64,000 nucleotides of DNA from Methyloprofundus sedimenti (lineage in GTDB: Bacteria; Pseudomonadota; Gammaproteobacteria; Methylococcales; Methylomonadaceae), in assembly GCF_002072955.1 (NCBI RefSeq), contig NZ_LPUF01000004.1, positions 1 through 64,000 on the forward strand, given 5' to 3'. A program made the translations under genes and the position numbers. The notes below the pieces were generated by a model that had not been told where the DNA came from, searched no databases, and saw only the letters and a list, made by a program, of their open reading frames with translations. Of this stretch, positions 18,351 through 27,519 are shown piece after piece; within the stretch, counting starts at the first letter, position 1; each line of letters opens with the position of its first letter.

Positions 18351-18812
18351 TTATTTTGCTGAAACTATCAGCGTATTACCAGAAAATTCGCGCACAATCA
18401 CGCGATCACCTAAAGCAACCATATCAGTACAAATAAATTGCCATTCATCATTACCAAGAATAGGTGCTGGAAAGCGCAAAGTGCCTCGTCCCTGATGTAC
18501 TGAATTATATTCTATTACAGAGCCTATTTGCCCTATCATGCTTTCCCGAGCCATGCCTGAGAAGGTTTTATTTTTTAAATGTGGGGAAACCCACCTAAAC
18601 CAGGCAAACACGATAAAAATAGATAAAACTATCCAGATCAATAATTGCAGGGTAAATGAAAAAGGAATGACCCATAATAATAAACCGACAATAATCGCAC
18701 TTAAGCCAAACCATAATGCCACGAAGCTGACTAACATAATCTCCGCTAATGCGAGACATAGACCAAAAATCAACCAGTGCCAGTAGGCAATATTTGCATT
18801 TAACCACTCCAT
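18351..18812 (-). CDS. NfeD-family membrane protein (short form)
   Basis: A 153-residue protein with three or four N-terminal hydrophobic helices (WLIFGLCLALAEIMLVSFVA, IIVGLLLWVIPF, LLIWIVLSIFIVFAWF) and a C-terminal OB-fold NfeD domain (MIGQIGSVIEYNS, GRGTLRFPAPILG, IVREFSGNTLIV). This is the short NfeD1b form without the protease domain. It partners the SPFH protein encoded directly downstream. Length and layout are normal. Confidence 0.87.
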   Translation of the reverse strand: MEWLNANIAYWHWLIFGLCLALAEIMLVSFVALWFGLSAIIVGLLLWVIPFSFTLQLLIWIVLSIFIVFAWFRWVSPHLKNKTFSGMARESMIGQIGSVIEYNSVHQGRGTLRFPAPILGNDEWQFICTDMVALGDRVIVREFSGNTLIVSAK

Positions 18813-18897
18813 CCATTTAGCTCCATTTAAAAATTATTTTATTTCATGTCTAAATTAGTACAATATACCCTTATTATTTTAAGTAACAGGAAAAATC

Positions 18898-19173
18898 ATG
18901 ATTATCTGGGCGTTTAATCTTCTAATTTTAGCAATCGGTATTTTAGTGGTAGGTTTGCTTAAACCTAAATGGTTATTATTCTGGATGGATCAACCAAGCA
19001 GATATATCATTATTGGTGCTGCATCCGTATTATTAATGGCTGCCGCAATTATGTTTGGTGAAGGAAATAGACAAAACGCGCCATTATCAGAAGTAGTACA
19101 AAGCGAAAAACCTGCTGCTACTGAAAGCCCTACCGATTTAGTGAATGAAAAAAATAGTAATCGGATTCTTTAA
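18898..19173 (+). CDS. Small two-helix membrane protein of unknown function
   Basis: A 91-residue protein: helix 1 is at residues 4-23 (WAFNLLILAIGILVVGLL), helix 2 at about 38-55 (YIIIGAASVLLMAAAIMF), then a hydrophilic, Glu/Ser-rich tail. AAGTAACAGG precedes the ATG as ribosome-binding site. It is divergent from nfeD and convergent with dsbA. I do not recognise the family. The tail is low-complexity and probably disordered. Confidence 0.65.
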   Translation: MIIWAFNLLILAIGILVVGLLKPKWLLFWMDQPSRYIIIGAASVLLMAAAIMFGEGNRQNAPLSEVVQSEKPAATESPTDLVNEKNSNRIL

Positions 19174-19185
19174 TCTTGATGCTCA

Positions 19186-19214
19186 GGGATTGCGGATTCC
19201 AAGTCCGCAATCCC
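19186..19214. terminator. Strong hairpin between convergent genes
   Basis: GGGATTGCGGA (19186-19196) pairs perfectly with TCCGCAATCCC (19204-19214) around a 7-base loop, 12 bases after the stop of the small membrane protein. No U-tract follows on either strand, so it may stop transcription weakly, protect mRNA ends, or be a REP-like unit. Confidence 0.5.
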
Positions 19215-19241
19215 AACACAAAAACTTCTGATGTGATCAAT

Positions 19242-19262
19242 AGCGGACTAACGTCCTCTCTA
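19242..19262 (-). repeat. 3'-end palindrome, copy B (after dsbA)
   Basis: AGCGGACTAACGTCCTCT, a degenerate copy of AGCGGAC-TAAA-GTCCGCT, ending next to the dsbA stop codon. Confidence 0.5.
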
Positions 19263-19263
19263 G

Positions 19264-19875
19264 CTATTTACTTTCCTGAACAATTAATTCGTTTATTGCC
19301 TTGATCATGTCTTCATGTGAACCAGCTGTACGGCTATTAACCAGATACTTGCCGTTAACAACGACTGCTGGAACACCTGTTATCCCATAACGCGGCCCCA
19401 TAGTTTTTGCCTGGCGCATTTTAGTATCAACGATAAATGAATTATAGGCATCATGAAAAGCAGCCTCATCGACACCATGGGCAACAAAGAATCTTGCCAG
19501 CTCATCTTCACTGGTTAATGGTTGCTTATCAACCTGTATGGCATGAAAAAAATCAGCATGCACCTTATCAACAACACCCAAAACTTCCGCAGTAAAGTAA
19601 GCTTTTGCATGTTTGCCCCATAGCTCGCTAAAGACTGCAGGTTGACGTATAAACGTTACATTGGCAGGTAAACTGGAGTGCCATTTTTCCAGAGAAGGCT
19701 CAAACTGATAACAGTGTGGACAACCGTACCAGAAAAACTCAATCACTTCGACTTTTGTTGGGTCCTGAGTTGGTTGAGGAGCAGACAGATCCTTATATCC
19801 TTTGCCCGCTGCAAAACCTGCACCGCTAAAAATAACTAAACTTAACAAGACTGTTTTAATGACATTTTTTAACAT
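19264..19875 (-). CDS. dsbA: Thiol:disulfide interchange protein DsbA
   Basis: A 203-residue periplasmic oxidoreductase that introduces disulfides into exported proteins. The signal peptide MLKNVIKTVLLSLVIFSGAG FAAG is cleaved after about residue 23. The active site is Cys52-Pro-His-Cys55 in FWYGCPHCYQFEP, with the cis-proline loop ITGVPAVVV later. Length and motifs are those of DsbA. It follows cytochrome c4 by 33 bases on the same strand, a pairing common in gammaproteobacteria and sensible for periplasmic redox proteins. Confidence 0.93.
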   Translation of the reverse strand: MLKNVIKTVLLSLVIFSGAGFAAGKGYKDLSAPQPTQDPTKVEVIEFFWYGCPHCYQFEPSLEKWHSSLPANVTFIRQPAVFSELWGKHAKAYFTAEVLGVVDKVHADFFHAIQVDKQPLTSEDELARFFVAHGVDEAAFHDAYNSFIVDTKMRQAKTMGPRYGITGVPAVVVNGKYLVNSRTAGSHEDMIKAINELIVQESK

Positions 19876-19908
19876 TTTGTATCTTCCTCTATTCTTAATC
19901 TCTAGCCG

Positions 19909-20616
19909 TTATTTCATCACTGAAACATAATAAGACATTGCTTTTATCTCTTCTTCAGTCATTTTTTTCGCAATCATATGCATCATATTGTCGGGGTTAT
20001 TACTACGCACGTCCGTTTTAAAATCAGTTAAAGTTTTCATTAAATAATCAGCATGCTGTCCTCTTAAAGCTGGAAACGCAGCAGGTTCATTACCTTCCCC
20101 TTCTGGACCATGACAAGCTATACATGCTGATATTTCATTCTCCAGATCACCATTTCTGTATACATCATAACCCATTGCCACCCTGGCCTTCTGCTGATCT
20201 TGCAGGGCTTGCTTTGCAGCCGTTTTTTCATCTGCTGTTAGTGCATCGTTATCATCAATCTCATCCAGATCATCCGGATTAATTTGTGGTAATGCATTTT
20301 TTGAGACTTTCTGTGCAGAATAAAAAGCTGCAATATCCTGCATATCTTGATCAGATAGCCCTGAAACCATAGCCCCCATTGTGGGATCACTACGTGTACC
20401 ATCTTTAAAAGCGTGCATTTGTCGCACCAGATAACCTACGTTTTGAGCAGCTAATTTTGGAAACAGCGGCATCATACTATTACCATTTTCACCATGACAG
20501 CTGGCACAAGTTCCACTTTTCGCTTTACCTGCTTTAATATCTCCCGCTGCCTGTGCAATACAAGACATATTAAGTAAAGCAAACGAAACTGAAACCGCCA
20601 TTAAACTTTTCTTCAT
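19909..20616 (-). CDS. Dihaem cytochrome c4
   Basis: A periplasmic (or membrane-attached) dihaem electron carrier of 235 residues from ATG 20616, chosen because CGAGAGGGGAATCTA precedes it; the frame extends ten codons further upstream. The signal peptide MKKSLMAVSVSFALLNMS ends in AQAA. Two class I haem sites are visible, CASCH near residue 37 and CIACH in the second half. Met ligands are likely in MMPLFPKLAAQN and the corresponding second-domain loop. The two domains are internal duplicates. It feeds terminal oxidases. Expressed with dsbA, which lies just downstream. Confidence 0.92.
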   Translation of the reverse strand: MKKSLMAVSVSFALLNMSCIAQAAGDIKAGKAKSGTCASCHGENGNSMMPLFPKLAAQNVGYLVRQMHAFKDGTRSDPTMGAMVSGLSDQDMQDIAAFYSAQKVSKNALPQINPDDLDEIDDNDALTADEKTAAKQALQDQQKARVAMGYDVYRNGDLENEISACIACHGPEGEGNEPAAFPALRGQHADYLMKTLTDFKTDVRSNNPDNMMHMIAKKMTEEEIKAMSYYVSVMK

Positions 20617-20716
20617 TAGATTCCCCTCTCGGAATAAGATAATCATAAGCTAATTTATGTACAATAGTGCTTAGAATTCTACTCTATTTTAATTAATCCC
20701 TCTACACGAGAAACGC

Positions 20717-21316
20717 ATGAACCCTCTCTATCACCAGGCTAAATTTGTCCTTAGCGCACCTGATTTAAAATCTGCTCCTGCTGATGCAGGCAGAGAAGTC
20801 GCTTTCGCAGGCCGTTCTAACGCTGGAAAATCCAGTGCCTTGAATACTTTAACCCGGCAAAAATCTTTAGCCCGCACCAGTAAGACACCTGGCCGTACGC
20901 AATTACTAAATTTTTTTAACCTGAATGAGCAACAACGCTTTGTTGATCTCCCCGGTTACGGCTATGCAAAGGTTCCAGAGAAAGTTAAGCGACAATGGCA
21001 TGCATTGATGGAAACCTATTTACATGAGCGTCAATCTTTATATGGGATAATTCTGGTCATGGATATCCGCCACCCACTAACTGAATTTGACTGGCAGATG
21101 ATCGAATGGTGCGGCTATAGTAAAAAACCTTTGCATATTTTGTTAACCAAAGCCGATAAATTAAATCATGGTGCAGCCAAAAATACTTTGTTTAAAGTGC
21201 AACGAGAACTACAGGAGCAGGAACTTTCTGTATCGCTGCAATTATTTTCTGCGTTAAAGCGAAATGGTATAGACGATATTCATCAGTTATTAGATACCTG
21301 GTTTCAGGCGGAATAA
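20717..21316 (+). CDS. engB: Ribosome biogenesis GTPase EngB (YsxC/YihA)
   Basis: A 199-residue GTPase required for assembly of the large ribosomal subunit. G1 is [12 protein letters not shown] at about residues 31-42, G2 lies in [15 protein letters not shown]3 is [12 protein letters not shown]4 is LLTKADKL and G5 SALKRNGID. Length is typical. It is divergent from cytochrome c4, and 100 bases of convergent spacer with two small hairpins (21330-21347 and 21389-21406) separate it from polA. Confidence 0.94.
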   Translation: MNPLYHQAKFVLSAPDLKSAPADAGREVAFAGRSNAGKSSALNTLTRQKSLARTSKTPGRTQLLNFFNLNEQQRFVDLPGYGYAKVPEKVKRQWHALMETYLHERQSLYGIILVMDIRHPLTEFDWQMIEWCGYSKKPLHILLTKADKLNHGAAKNTLFKVQRELQEQELSVSLQLFSALKRNGIDDIHQLLDTWFQAE

Positions 21317-21388
21317 CCTGCCGACTCCACCTAAAGAACACTTTAGGCCACTAGTAACGCGGCATCAGCCAATTAATTGCCAAATCAA

Positions 21389-21406
21389 AGCGGACTAAAG
21401 TCCGCT
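21389..21406 (-). repeat. 3'-end palindrome, copy C (after polA)
   Basis: A perfect form, AGCGGAC-TAAA-GTCCGCT, ending 10 bases from the polA stop. Read on the minus strand the hairpin is followed by TTTGATTTG, so it may end polA transcription. Confidence 0.7.
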
Positions 21407-21416
21407 CTCCACCCTA

Positions 21417-24134
21417 TTAATGGGCTTCATCCCAGTTTATCCCTACGCCTATATCTACTAATAAGGGCACATCTAATTCAGCTGCCTCACTCATGAGTGT
21501 CCTGATCATGGCGCTGTAATCCTCAACTTTACTATCCGCTATTTCAAATACCAGTTCATCATGCACTTGCATAATCATTTTTGCATCAATGAGTTCATCT
21601 TGTAACCAGGTGTCCGCTGCAATCATTGCCAGTTTAATAATATCCGCTGCACTTCCTTGCATAGGCGCATTTATTGCGGTTCGTTCTGCATATTGCCTAC
21701 GTGCTGCATTTTTAGAATGAATCTCAGGTAAATACAATCGCCGCCCCCATAACGTCTCAACATATCCCTGATCCTTCGCTAATTCACGAGTATCATCCAT
21801 ATACTGCTTAACCCCCGGGTAGCGAGAAAAATATATATCGATGTATTCCTGTGCCTGAGAACGTCCCAGGCTTAGCTGTTTTGCCAGACCAAAAGCTGAC
21901 ATTCCATAAATCAAGCCAAAGTTAATAGCTTTCGCCGAACGACGCAAATCTGCAGTCACTTGCTCCAGGCTAACACCAAATACTTCGGCAGCCGTCGCCT
22001 TATGTACATCTTCACCTTTGGAAAAGGCATCTAGCAAGCCTTTATCACCCGATAAATGGGCCATAATGCGTAATTCAATTTGTGAATAATCAGCTGCAAC
22101 GATTTTATATCCTTCCGGTGCGATAAAAGCCTGACGAATTCTGCGCCCTTCTGCGCTACGCACCGGGATATTTTGCAAGTTAGGATTAGATGATGATAAC
22201 CTGCCTGTCGCTGCAACGGCCTGATGATAAGAAGTATGTACACGGCCGGATTTCGCACTAATCTGTAGCGGTAATTTATCGGTATAAGTCGATTTCAGTT
22301 TACTCATACTCCGATGTTTTAAGATTAATGCTGGCAAAGGAAACTCTTCCGCTAATTCCTGTAACACTGATTCTGCTGTCGAGGGCTGACCTTTCGGGGT
22401 TTTCTTTAAAACAGGGAGCTGTAATTGATCATATAATATTTGTTGAATTTGTTTAGGTGAGGCGATATTAAAACTCTGTCCAGCGAGCTCGTGTGCTTGC
22501 TGTTCTATAGCCATAATATGATTCGCTAGCTCCATGCTTTGCTGCGCCAGCATATCACTATCAATTAACACGCCATTACATTCCATATGTGACAAAACAC
22601 TTAAAACGGGTATTTCTATGTTTTGATACAAGTCGACTAGCGCTGGATGTTCTGCCAGTTTCGGAGCCAGGCAATGATGCAGGGCCAAAGTAATATCCGC
22701 ATCTTCTGCTGCATACTGCGCAGCCTCCTCTAGCTGAACTTCAGAAAAACCAATCTGTTTCGCACCTTTACCTGTTACATCTTCATAATGAATAGTTGTC
22801 CGATGCAGATAGGTTTTTGCCAGATCATCCATATTATGTCTGGTTAGCGTGCTATTAAGTACATAAGATTCCAGCATGGTATCCTGCGCAATCCCTTGTA
22901 AAACTATAGCGTAATTGGCCAGCACATTGCTATCATATTTTAGATTTTGCCCCACTTTTGCCCGAGCGGGATCTTCTAAGATAGGTTTCAATTTTTGCAG
23001 TACCTCTGCGCGTGGTAGTTGCTGAGGAACACCCGGATAGTCATGTGCCAAGGGTATATATGCCGCTTCGCCCTCTGTAACTGCAAAGGATACACCAACA
23101 ATTTCTGCCACACTGTAATCAAGACTGGTCGTTTCAGTATCAAACGCAAATAGTTCTGCAGCCATTAACTTATTTAACCAATGACCAAACTGCGCCCAGG
23201 TCAAAATCATTGTATATTCTGCTGCTTTTCTTTCAGTCTCAACCGATTCTCCAGAAACAGGAGTCACTACTTGCTGAGCAGCGGGTGCCTGCTGCAATAT
23301 TTTTGACCATGCAGAAAAACCCAGGGCTGCAACGCGTTCTTGTAGTTCTACATTATCTGCCTGGCTACAGCGTAGATCTTCTATCTGATAGGGCAAATCA
23401 AGATCACATTTGATAGTCGTCAATTGCTTGGATAGAGGTAAATCAGCAATGCTTGCACGCAAGTTCTCACCCACTTTGCCTTTAATCTCATCTGCACAGG
23501 CTATCAAATTCTCTAGCGTTTGATACTGTACCAGCCATTTTGCTGCTGTTTTTGGTCCCACTTTTGGCACACCGGGGATATTATCAGCACTGTCACCCAT
23601 TAAGGCTAAATAATCGACGATTTGTGCAGGGGTTACGCCAAACTTATCAATGACGCCTTGTATGTTCATAGTTGTATTGGACATGGTATTTTCTAAAGTA
23701 ACTTGCTCGGTCACTAATTGCGCCATATCCTTATCACCTGTTGAGATAACAACATGGAAGCCTTCCTGCACGGCCATTTGAGCCAAGGCACCCAGCACGT
23801 CATCCGCTTCCACCCCGGTTTCCATTATCAGCGGAATACCCATCGCTATAATTAAGTCGTGTAAAGGCTGGATTTGCACGCGTAAATCATCCGGCATGGG
23901 AGGCCGGTGCGCTTTATATTCACTATAAAGTTCATTTCTAAAAGTACCACCGGGTGCATCAAACACCACAGCAAAATGATCCGTTTTATGATCGCTCATT
24001 AAACGCTTCAGCATATTTGCAACGCCAAAAATAGCATTGGTTGGCAATCCATCTGCATTACTTAAGGGGGGAATAGCATGATAGGCACGAAACAGAAAAG
24101 AGGAACCGTCAATCAGGATTAGTTTTTTTTGCAT
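21417..24134 (-). CDS. polA: DNA polymerase I
   Basis: A 905-residue repair and Okazaki-processing polymerase, taking ATG 24134 as start (a TTG three codons upstream is also open). The order is standard: 5'-3' exonuclease (LILIDGSSFLFRAYHAIPPL, GVEADDVLGALA, STGDKDMAQLV), proofreading 3'-5' exonuclease (FAFDTETTSLDYS; AAEDADITLALHH), then the family A palm (AADYSQIELRIMAHLSGD, RRSAKAINFGLIYGMS O-helix, MQVHDELVFEI). All catalytic acidic residues appear intact, including the exonuclease DxE. It stands alone, followed by a palindrome and preceded by a 45-residue membrane peptide gene. Confidence 0.95.
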   Translation of the reverse strand: MQKKLILIDGSSFLFRAYHAIPPLSNADGLPTNAIFGVANMLKRLMSDHKTDHFAVVFDAPGGTFRNELYSEYKAHRPPMPDDLRVQIQPLHDLIIAMGIPLIMETGVEADDVLGALAQMAVQEGFHVVISTGDKDMAQLVTEQVTLENTMSNTTMNIQGVIDKFGVTPAQIVDYLALMGDSADNIPGVPKVGPKTAAKWLVQYQTLENLIACADEIKGKVGENLRASIADLPLSKQLTTIKCDLDLPYQIEDLRCSQADNVELQERVAALGFSAWSKILQQAPAAQQVVTPVSGESVETERKAAEYTMILTWAQFGHWLNKLMAAELFAFDTETTSLDYSVAEIVGVSFAVTEGEAAYIPLAHDYPGVPQQLPRAEVLQKLKPILEDPARAKVGQNLKYDSNVLANYAIVLQGIAQDTMLESYVLNSTLTRHNMDDLAKTYLHRTTIHYEDVTGKGAKQIGFSEVQLEEAAQYAAEDADITLALHHCLAPKLAEHPALVDLYQNIEIPVLSVLSHMECNGVLIDSDMLAQQSMELANHIMAIEQQAHELAGQSFNIASPKQIQQILYDQLQLPVLKKTPKGQPSTAESVLQELAEEFPLPALILKHRSMSKLKSTYTDKLPLQISAKSGRVHTSYHQAVAATGRLSSSNPNLQNIPVRSAEGRRIRQAFIAPEGYKIVAADYSQIELRIMAHLSGDKGLLDAFSKGEDVHKATAAEVFGVSLEQVTADLRRSAKAINFGLIYGMSAFGLAKQLSLGRSQAQEYIDIYFSRYPGVKQYMDDTRELAKDQGYVETLWGRRLYLPEIHSKNAARRQYAERTAINAPMQGSAADIIKLAMIAADTWLQDELIDAKMIMQVHDELVFEIADSKVEDYSAMIRTLMSEAAELDVPLLVDIGVGINWDEAH

Positions 24135-24149
24135 GGGTGTCAATGTTGT

Positions 24150-24287
24150 TTAATATTCTGTCACATTTTCATTTGCAGCCTGATTTTGCTGAGCAAAATA
24201 AGATCCACCGACAATAAATGCCATAAATAGTACAAAAATAATTGAAGTGATATATCTCACCTTTTTACTCGTTTTATACGCACTCAT
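24150..24287 (-). CDS. Small single-helix membrane protein upstream of polA
   Basis: A 45-codon frame beginning MSAYKTSKKVRYITSIIF, with a basic N-terminus, one hydrophobic helix (ITSIIFVLFMAFIVGG) and a Gln/Asn-rich C-terminus ending NENVTEY. It ends 15 bases before the polA start, so the two may be co-transcribed. AGGAAAGTTT before the ATG serves as a ribosome-binding site. Composition is clearly protein-like, but I recognise no family. Function unknown. Confidence 0.5.
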   Translation of the reverse strand: MSAYKTSKKVRYITSIIFVLFMAFIVGGSYFAQQNQAANENVTEY

Positions 24288-24319
24288 AAACTTTCCTAAT
24301 ATTTCAATATACATTCAAA

Positions 24320-24930
24320 TTAACATTTTCTAAGCTGGGACTTTTTAAACTTTCCCAGTCTCAGGATAGAGTTACTAGCAAGGGAAAGTATATTATATTT
24401 AATTGCCAGTATTACGATACATAGCAGTATTCCCATCGCTACAGATCCTAATAAGCGTCGATATTTAGTTATCTTCCTTGCCAAAAAAAATCCTGTTAAA
24501 AATAAAATCATTAATCCAACAGCTAGAGATGTAGCATATACTTTAAAAGCCTGGCCGCCTTTAGCTTTATGTATTTACACAAAAAATCTATGCCAGCTGG
24601 TTTTTTTATCTTTAATTATGTCTCAAAAGGATTTCTAGTTGGCTCTAAAGTAATATTCAATTTAGCGCCTGCCCACTTAAAATCGTAGTATTACCCGCCT
24701 ACTTTATTTTCGCCACCCAGGAAGGAATACCTAAGCTGAGTTTGCTTAATTCATTTTCAACTAGCCCAGTCAACCAAATTTGTTGTTATGCATTGACTAC
24801 TTCAGCAGCAACCTGTGAGTTTACGTTGCATATGCGCCCTTTATCCCCCAGGTTAAAGCGCATCAGTGATAACAAACATCATTGCAACGGGCAAAATAAA
24901 AGCAGCTACAGCCATATGCGACTTTTCTAA
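24320..24930 (-). pseudogene. Decayed PepSY-associated membrane protein remnant
   Basis: No intact frame survives, but recognisable pieces line up on the minus strand: MAVAAFILPVAMMFVITDAL (first helix), then FKWAGAKLNITLEPTRNPFE, then IHKAKGGQAFKVYATSLAV followed by the helix GLMILFLTGFFLA. The last piece matches the LHKG-x-G plus helix ending of PepSY-associated transmembrane proteins, which are often linked to iron or metal uptake. Stop codons and frame changes lie between the pieces. A 63-codon frame at 24320-24511 is its tail and is probably not made as a separate protein. The family call is tentative. Confidence 0.42.
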
Positions 24931-25044
24931 CAAAGAGCAATCAAAAATTATCATATAAACCGGCACCTCTATTCAATCATTAGCATCTGATTTTATCAGT
25001 TTAGATGCTACACTTGATGTTTTATTATTATTTTGACTCTGTTT

Positions 25045-26676
25045 ATGAAAAAATTCTCAATATTACCTAAAACAGGACTGGAAGGCCTAAAAGAAAACTG
25101 GCGTAGTGACTTGCAAGCTGGTTTTTTAGTCTTTTTAATTGCCTTACCTCTATGTTTGGGTATCTCCGTAGCCTCCGGCTTTCCACCCTCCGCTGGTATT
25201 ATTACCGCAATTGTTGGCGGCTTAATCGTCTCCTATACAAACGGCTCGCATATTGTCATCAACGGCCCTGGTGCCGGATTAATTGTAGTTATGCTAAGTG
25301 CGGTACAATCTTTAAGTGATGGCGATATGCTTTCAGGCTATCGCTATACACTGGCAGCTATTATGATTGCAGGTTTAATACAAGTAGTAATGGGACTTTA
25401 TAAAGCGGGGGAATTCAGTTCATTTTTTCCTGCCGCTGTAGTACAAGGCATGTTATCGGCTATGGGCATCATTATTATCGGCAAACAAAGTCATGTCATG
25501 CTAGGTGCCGCACCAGAACCCGGGAGTTTGCTTTCCACGCTGATGCAAATCCCTAATAGTATAATGAACCCTAGCCCGGAGATTGCAATTATCGGCCTCA
25601 GTGGTCTTGCGATCTTAATAGTCTGGCCATTTCTAAAACAGACAAAACTAGGTAAAGTGCCTGCACCTATTCTCGTGTTATTAGTCGGCATGGGACTAGG
25701 ACAGTTTTTTGGTTTGCAATATGAGCATTTTCATTTTGAGAATGTCGATATGCATAAGCATTTGATTGAGCCACAATTCTTGGTTGCCATTCCGGAAAAT
25801 TTTATTGATTTTTTCTACTTCCCTGATTTTTCAAAAATTTTAACCTTTGAGTTCTGGGCTGTCGTTATCAGCATCTGTCTGGTTGCCAGCCTAGAAAGTC
25901 TTCTCAGCGCTACCGCTGCCGAAAAGTTAGACCCTTATAAGCGTCCTACTAATTTAGATCGAGATTTATCAGGCGTAGGTATTGGTAATGTTATTTCGGG
26001 CATGTTAGGCGGCTTACCAATGATTGCTGAATTAGTGCGTAGCTCGGCTAATGTCGAATATGGCGCTAAAACCAGCTGGTCAAATTTCTTTCATGGCCTG
26101 ATTTTACTGGTCTTTGTTGTTTTGTTTCCTAAAATAATTCACAGTATCCCACTCGCTTCTTTAGCTGCGCTACTGGTTTATACAGGCTACCGTCTGGCAT
26201 CCCCGAAATCCTTTCAACATGTGTTAGATATTGGTATTGAGCAGTTATTATTATTTGTTATTACCATTATGGGCGTTCTGGCAACTAACCTGCTAGCCGG
26301 CGTTTTAATCGGTGTAGGGGTAAAATTGCTTATTCACCTCTCCCGGGGTGTCTGGTGGAATAATATGTTTAAAATCCATTTTACTATCCAGCAAAAAGAT
26401 TCTGATACTCTGGTAATCAAAATAATAGGCTCCGCCTTATTTTCAAATTTCATCCCGCTCAAAAAAGCATTAAATAATCTGGATCAGGGAAAAACACTTA
26501 TCTTTGATTTTTCAGAAGGCTATCTGATTGACCATACTGTGTTAATTTTTATTGATGAATTCAGTACCCACTATACCAGGGAAGGTGGAATTTGCAGTCA
26601 GGTCGGTCATGCCCTGGAAAAATTTTCTGATCATGATCTAGCAGCTCGTTTGATGACGGCTGATGACAGAAAATAA
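25045..26676 (+). CDS. SulP-family anion transporter with C-terminal STAS domain
   Basis: A 543-residue inner-membrane transporter from ATG 25045 (TTG 25033 is in frame). About 10-12 helices begin with the family start SDLQAGFLVFLIALPLCLGI. Other landmarks are the NGPGAGLIVVM segment in helix 3, ASLESLLSATAAEKLD, and GNVISGMLGGLPMIAELVRSS. A short STAS-like domain follows (LVIKIIGSALFSNFIPLKKA through DHTVLIFIDEF). The AEKLDP and GGLPM types are common among bacterial bicarbonate/sulfate SulP proteins. Whether it carries bicarbonate or sulfate cannot be read. It stands alone between A+T-rich spacers. Confidence 0.87.
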   Translation: MKKFSILPKTGLEGLKENWRSDLQAGFLVFLIALPLCLGISVASGFPPSAGIITAIVGGLIVSYTNGSHIVINGPGAGLIVVMLSAVQSLSDGDMLSGYRYTLAAIMIAGLIQVVMGLYKAGEFSSFFPAAVVQGMLSAMGIIIIGKQSHVMLGAAPEPGSLLSTLMQIPNSIMNPSPEIAIIGLSGLAILIVWPFLKQTKLGKVPAPILVLLVGMGLGQFFGLQYEHFHFENVDMHKHLIEPQFLVAIPENFIDFFYFPDFSKILTFEFWAVVISICLVASLESLLSATAAEKLDPYKRPTNLDRDLSGVGIGNVISGMLGGLPMIAELVRSSANVEYGAKTSWSNFFHGLILLVFVVLFPKIIHSIPLASLAALLVYTGYRLASPKSFQHVLDIGIEQLLLFVITIMGVLATNLLAGVLIGVGVKLLIHLSRGVWWNNMFKIHFTIQQKDSDTLVIKIIGSALFSNFIPLKKALNNLDQGKTLIFDFSEGYLIDHTVLIFIDEFSTHYTREGGICSQVGHALEKFSDHDLAARLMTADDRK

Positions 26677-26716
26677 CAGGGTGGATAAACAAAGCACTGT
26701 TTCCCAGTTACAGGAT

Positions 26717-27394
26717 TTAATTTCTGGCGCCAAACAGTGCTGTTCCAACTCGTACAATCGTTGAGCCTTCAGCAATTGCAGCCCTTAAGTCAGTGGTCAT
26801 ACCAAAGGAAAAAGTATCTAACTCAGCTCTATTTAATGCCTTTACGGCCTGATACAGCAGGTGATACGGCTTGCGTTGCTGCTCATACTCAGCGACGGGT
26901 TGTGGTATGGCCATTACTCCTCGTAATTTAAGATTAGCTAGTTTAGAAACCTGTTCAACTGAATCCGCTAGCTCATCGAGTTGAAACCCTGATTTACTTG
27001 ATTCATTGCTTATATTGACCTGCAGGCATATATTCAATGGTGGCAATTTTTCTGGTCGCTGCTCACTCAGACGTTTGGCTATTTTTAATCGATCGATGCT
27101 GTGTACCCAGCTGAAATGCTCCGCAATTTGTCGAGTTTTGTTGGACTGTATCGGGCCAATAAAATGCCAGCAAATCTGATAACAGCTTAACTCTCTTTGT
27201 TTTAATAAAGCTTCTTGCAGATAACTTTCGCCAAACGCTCTCTGGCCTGCATGATAAGCTTTGATGATATCCTCAGCTGGCTTGTTTTTGCTGACTGCGA
27301 GCAGTTGTACTGAAAATGCAGGCCGCTGCACATCAAACTCCGCTCGGCGGATATCAGCATTGATCTTGTCTAATTTTATAGCAATAGAAGTCAT
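26717..27394 (-). CDS. yggS: YggS/PLPBP-family pyridoxal phosphate homeostasis protein
   Basis: A 225-residue PLP-binding protein with an alanine racemase-like N-terminal barrel only. ATG 27394 is preferred over an upstream TTG. Landmarks are LLAVSKNKPAEDIIKAYHAG with the PLP lysine, FGESYLQEAL, WHFIGPIQSNKTR, VNISNESSKSGF, LRGVMAIPQP and FSFGMTTDLRAAIAEGSTIVRVGTALFG. The protein buffers PLP and has no known catalytic activity. It diverges from pilT, a gammaproteobacterial arrangement seen next to type IV pilus genes. Confidence 0.92.
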   Translation of the reverse strand: MTSIAIKLDKINADIRRAEFDVQRPAFSVQLLAVSKNKPAEDIIKAYHAGQRAFGESYLQEALLKQRELSCYQICWHFIGPIQSNKTRQIAEHFSWVHSIDRLKIAKRLSEQRPEKLPPLNICLQVNISNESSKSGFQLDELADSVEQVSKLANLKLRGVMAIPQPVAEYEQQRKPYHLLYQAVKALNRAELDTFSFGMTTDLRAAIAEGSTIVRVGTALFGARN

Positions 27395-27519
27395 TCGTAA
27401 GGTACGCAATCTTTATTGAGTTACCTTTATTAAACACTACTACTTTAAAAAATTAAAGACATAAGCTAAGGTATGACGGATAACTTTATAATTATTCCTT
27501 ATTTCTGCCTGGAGTCTCA

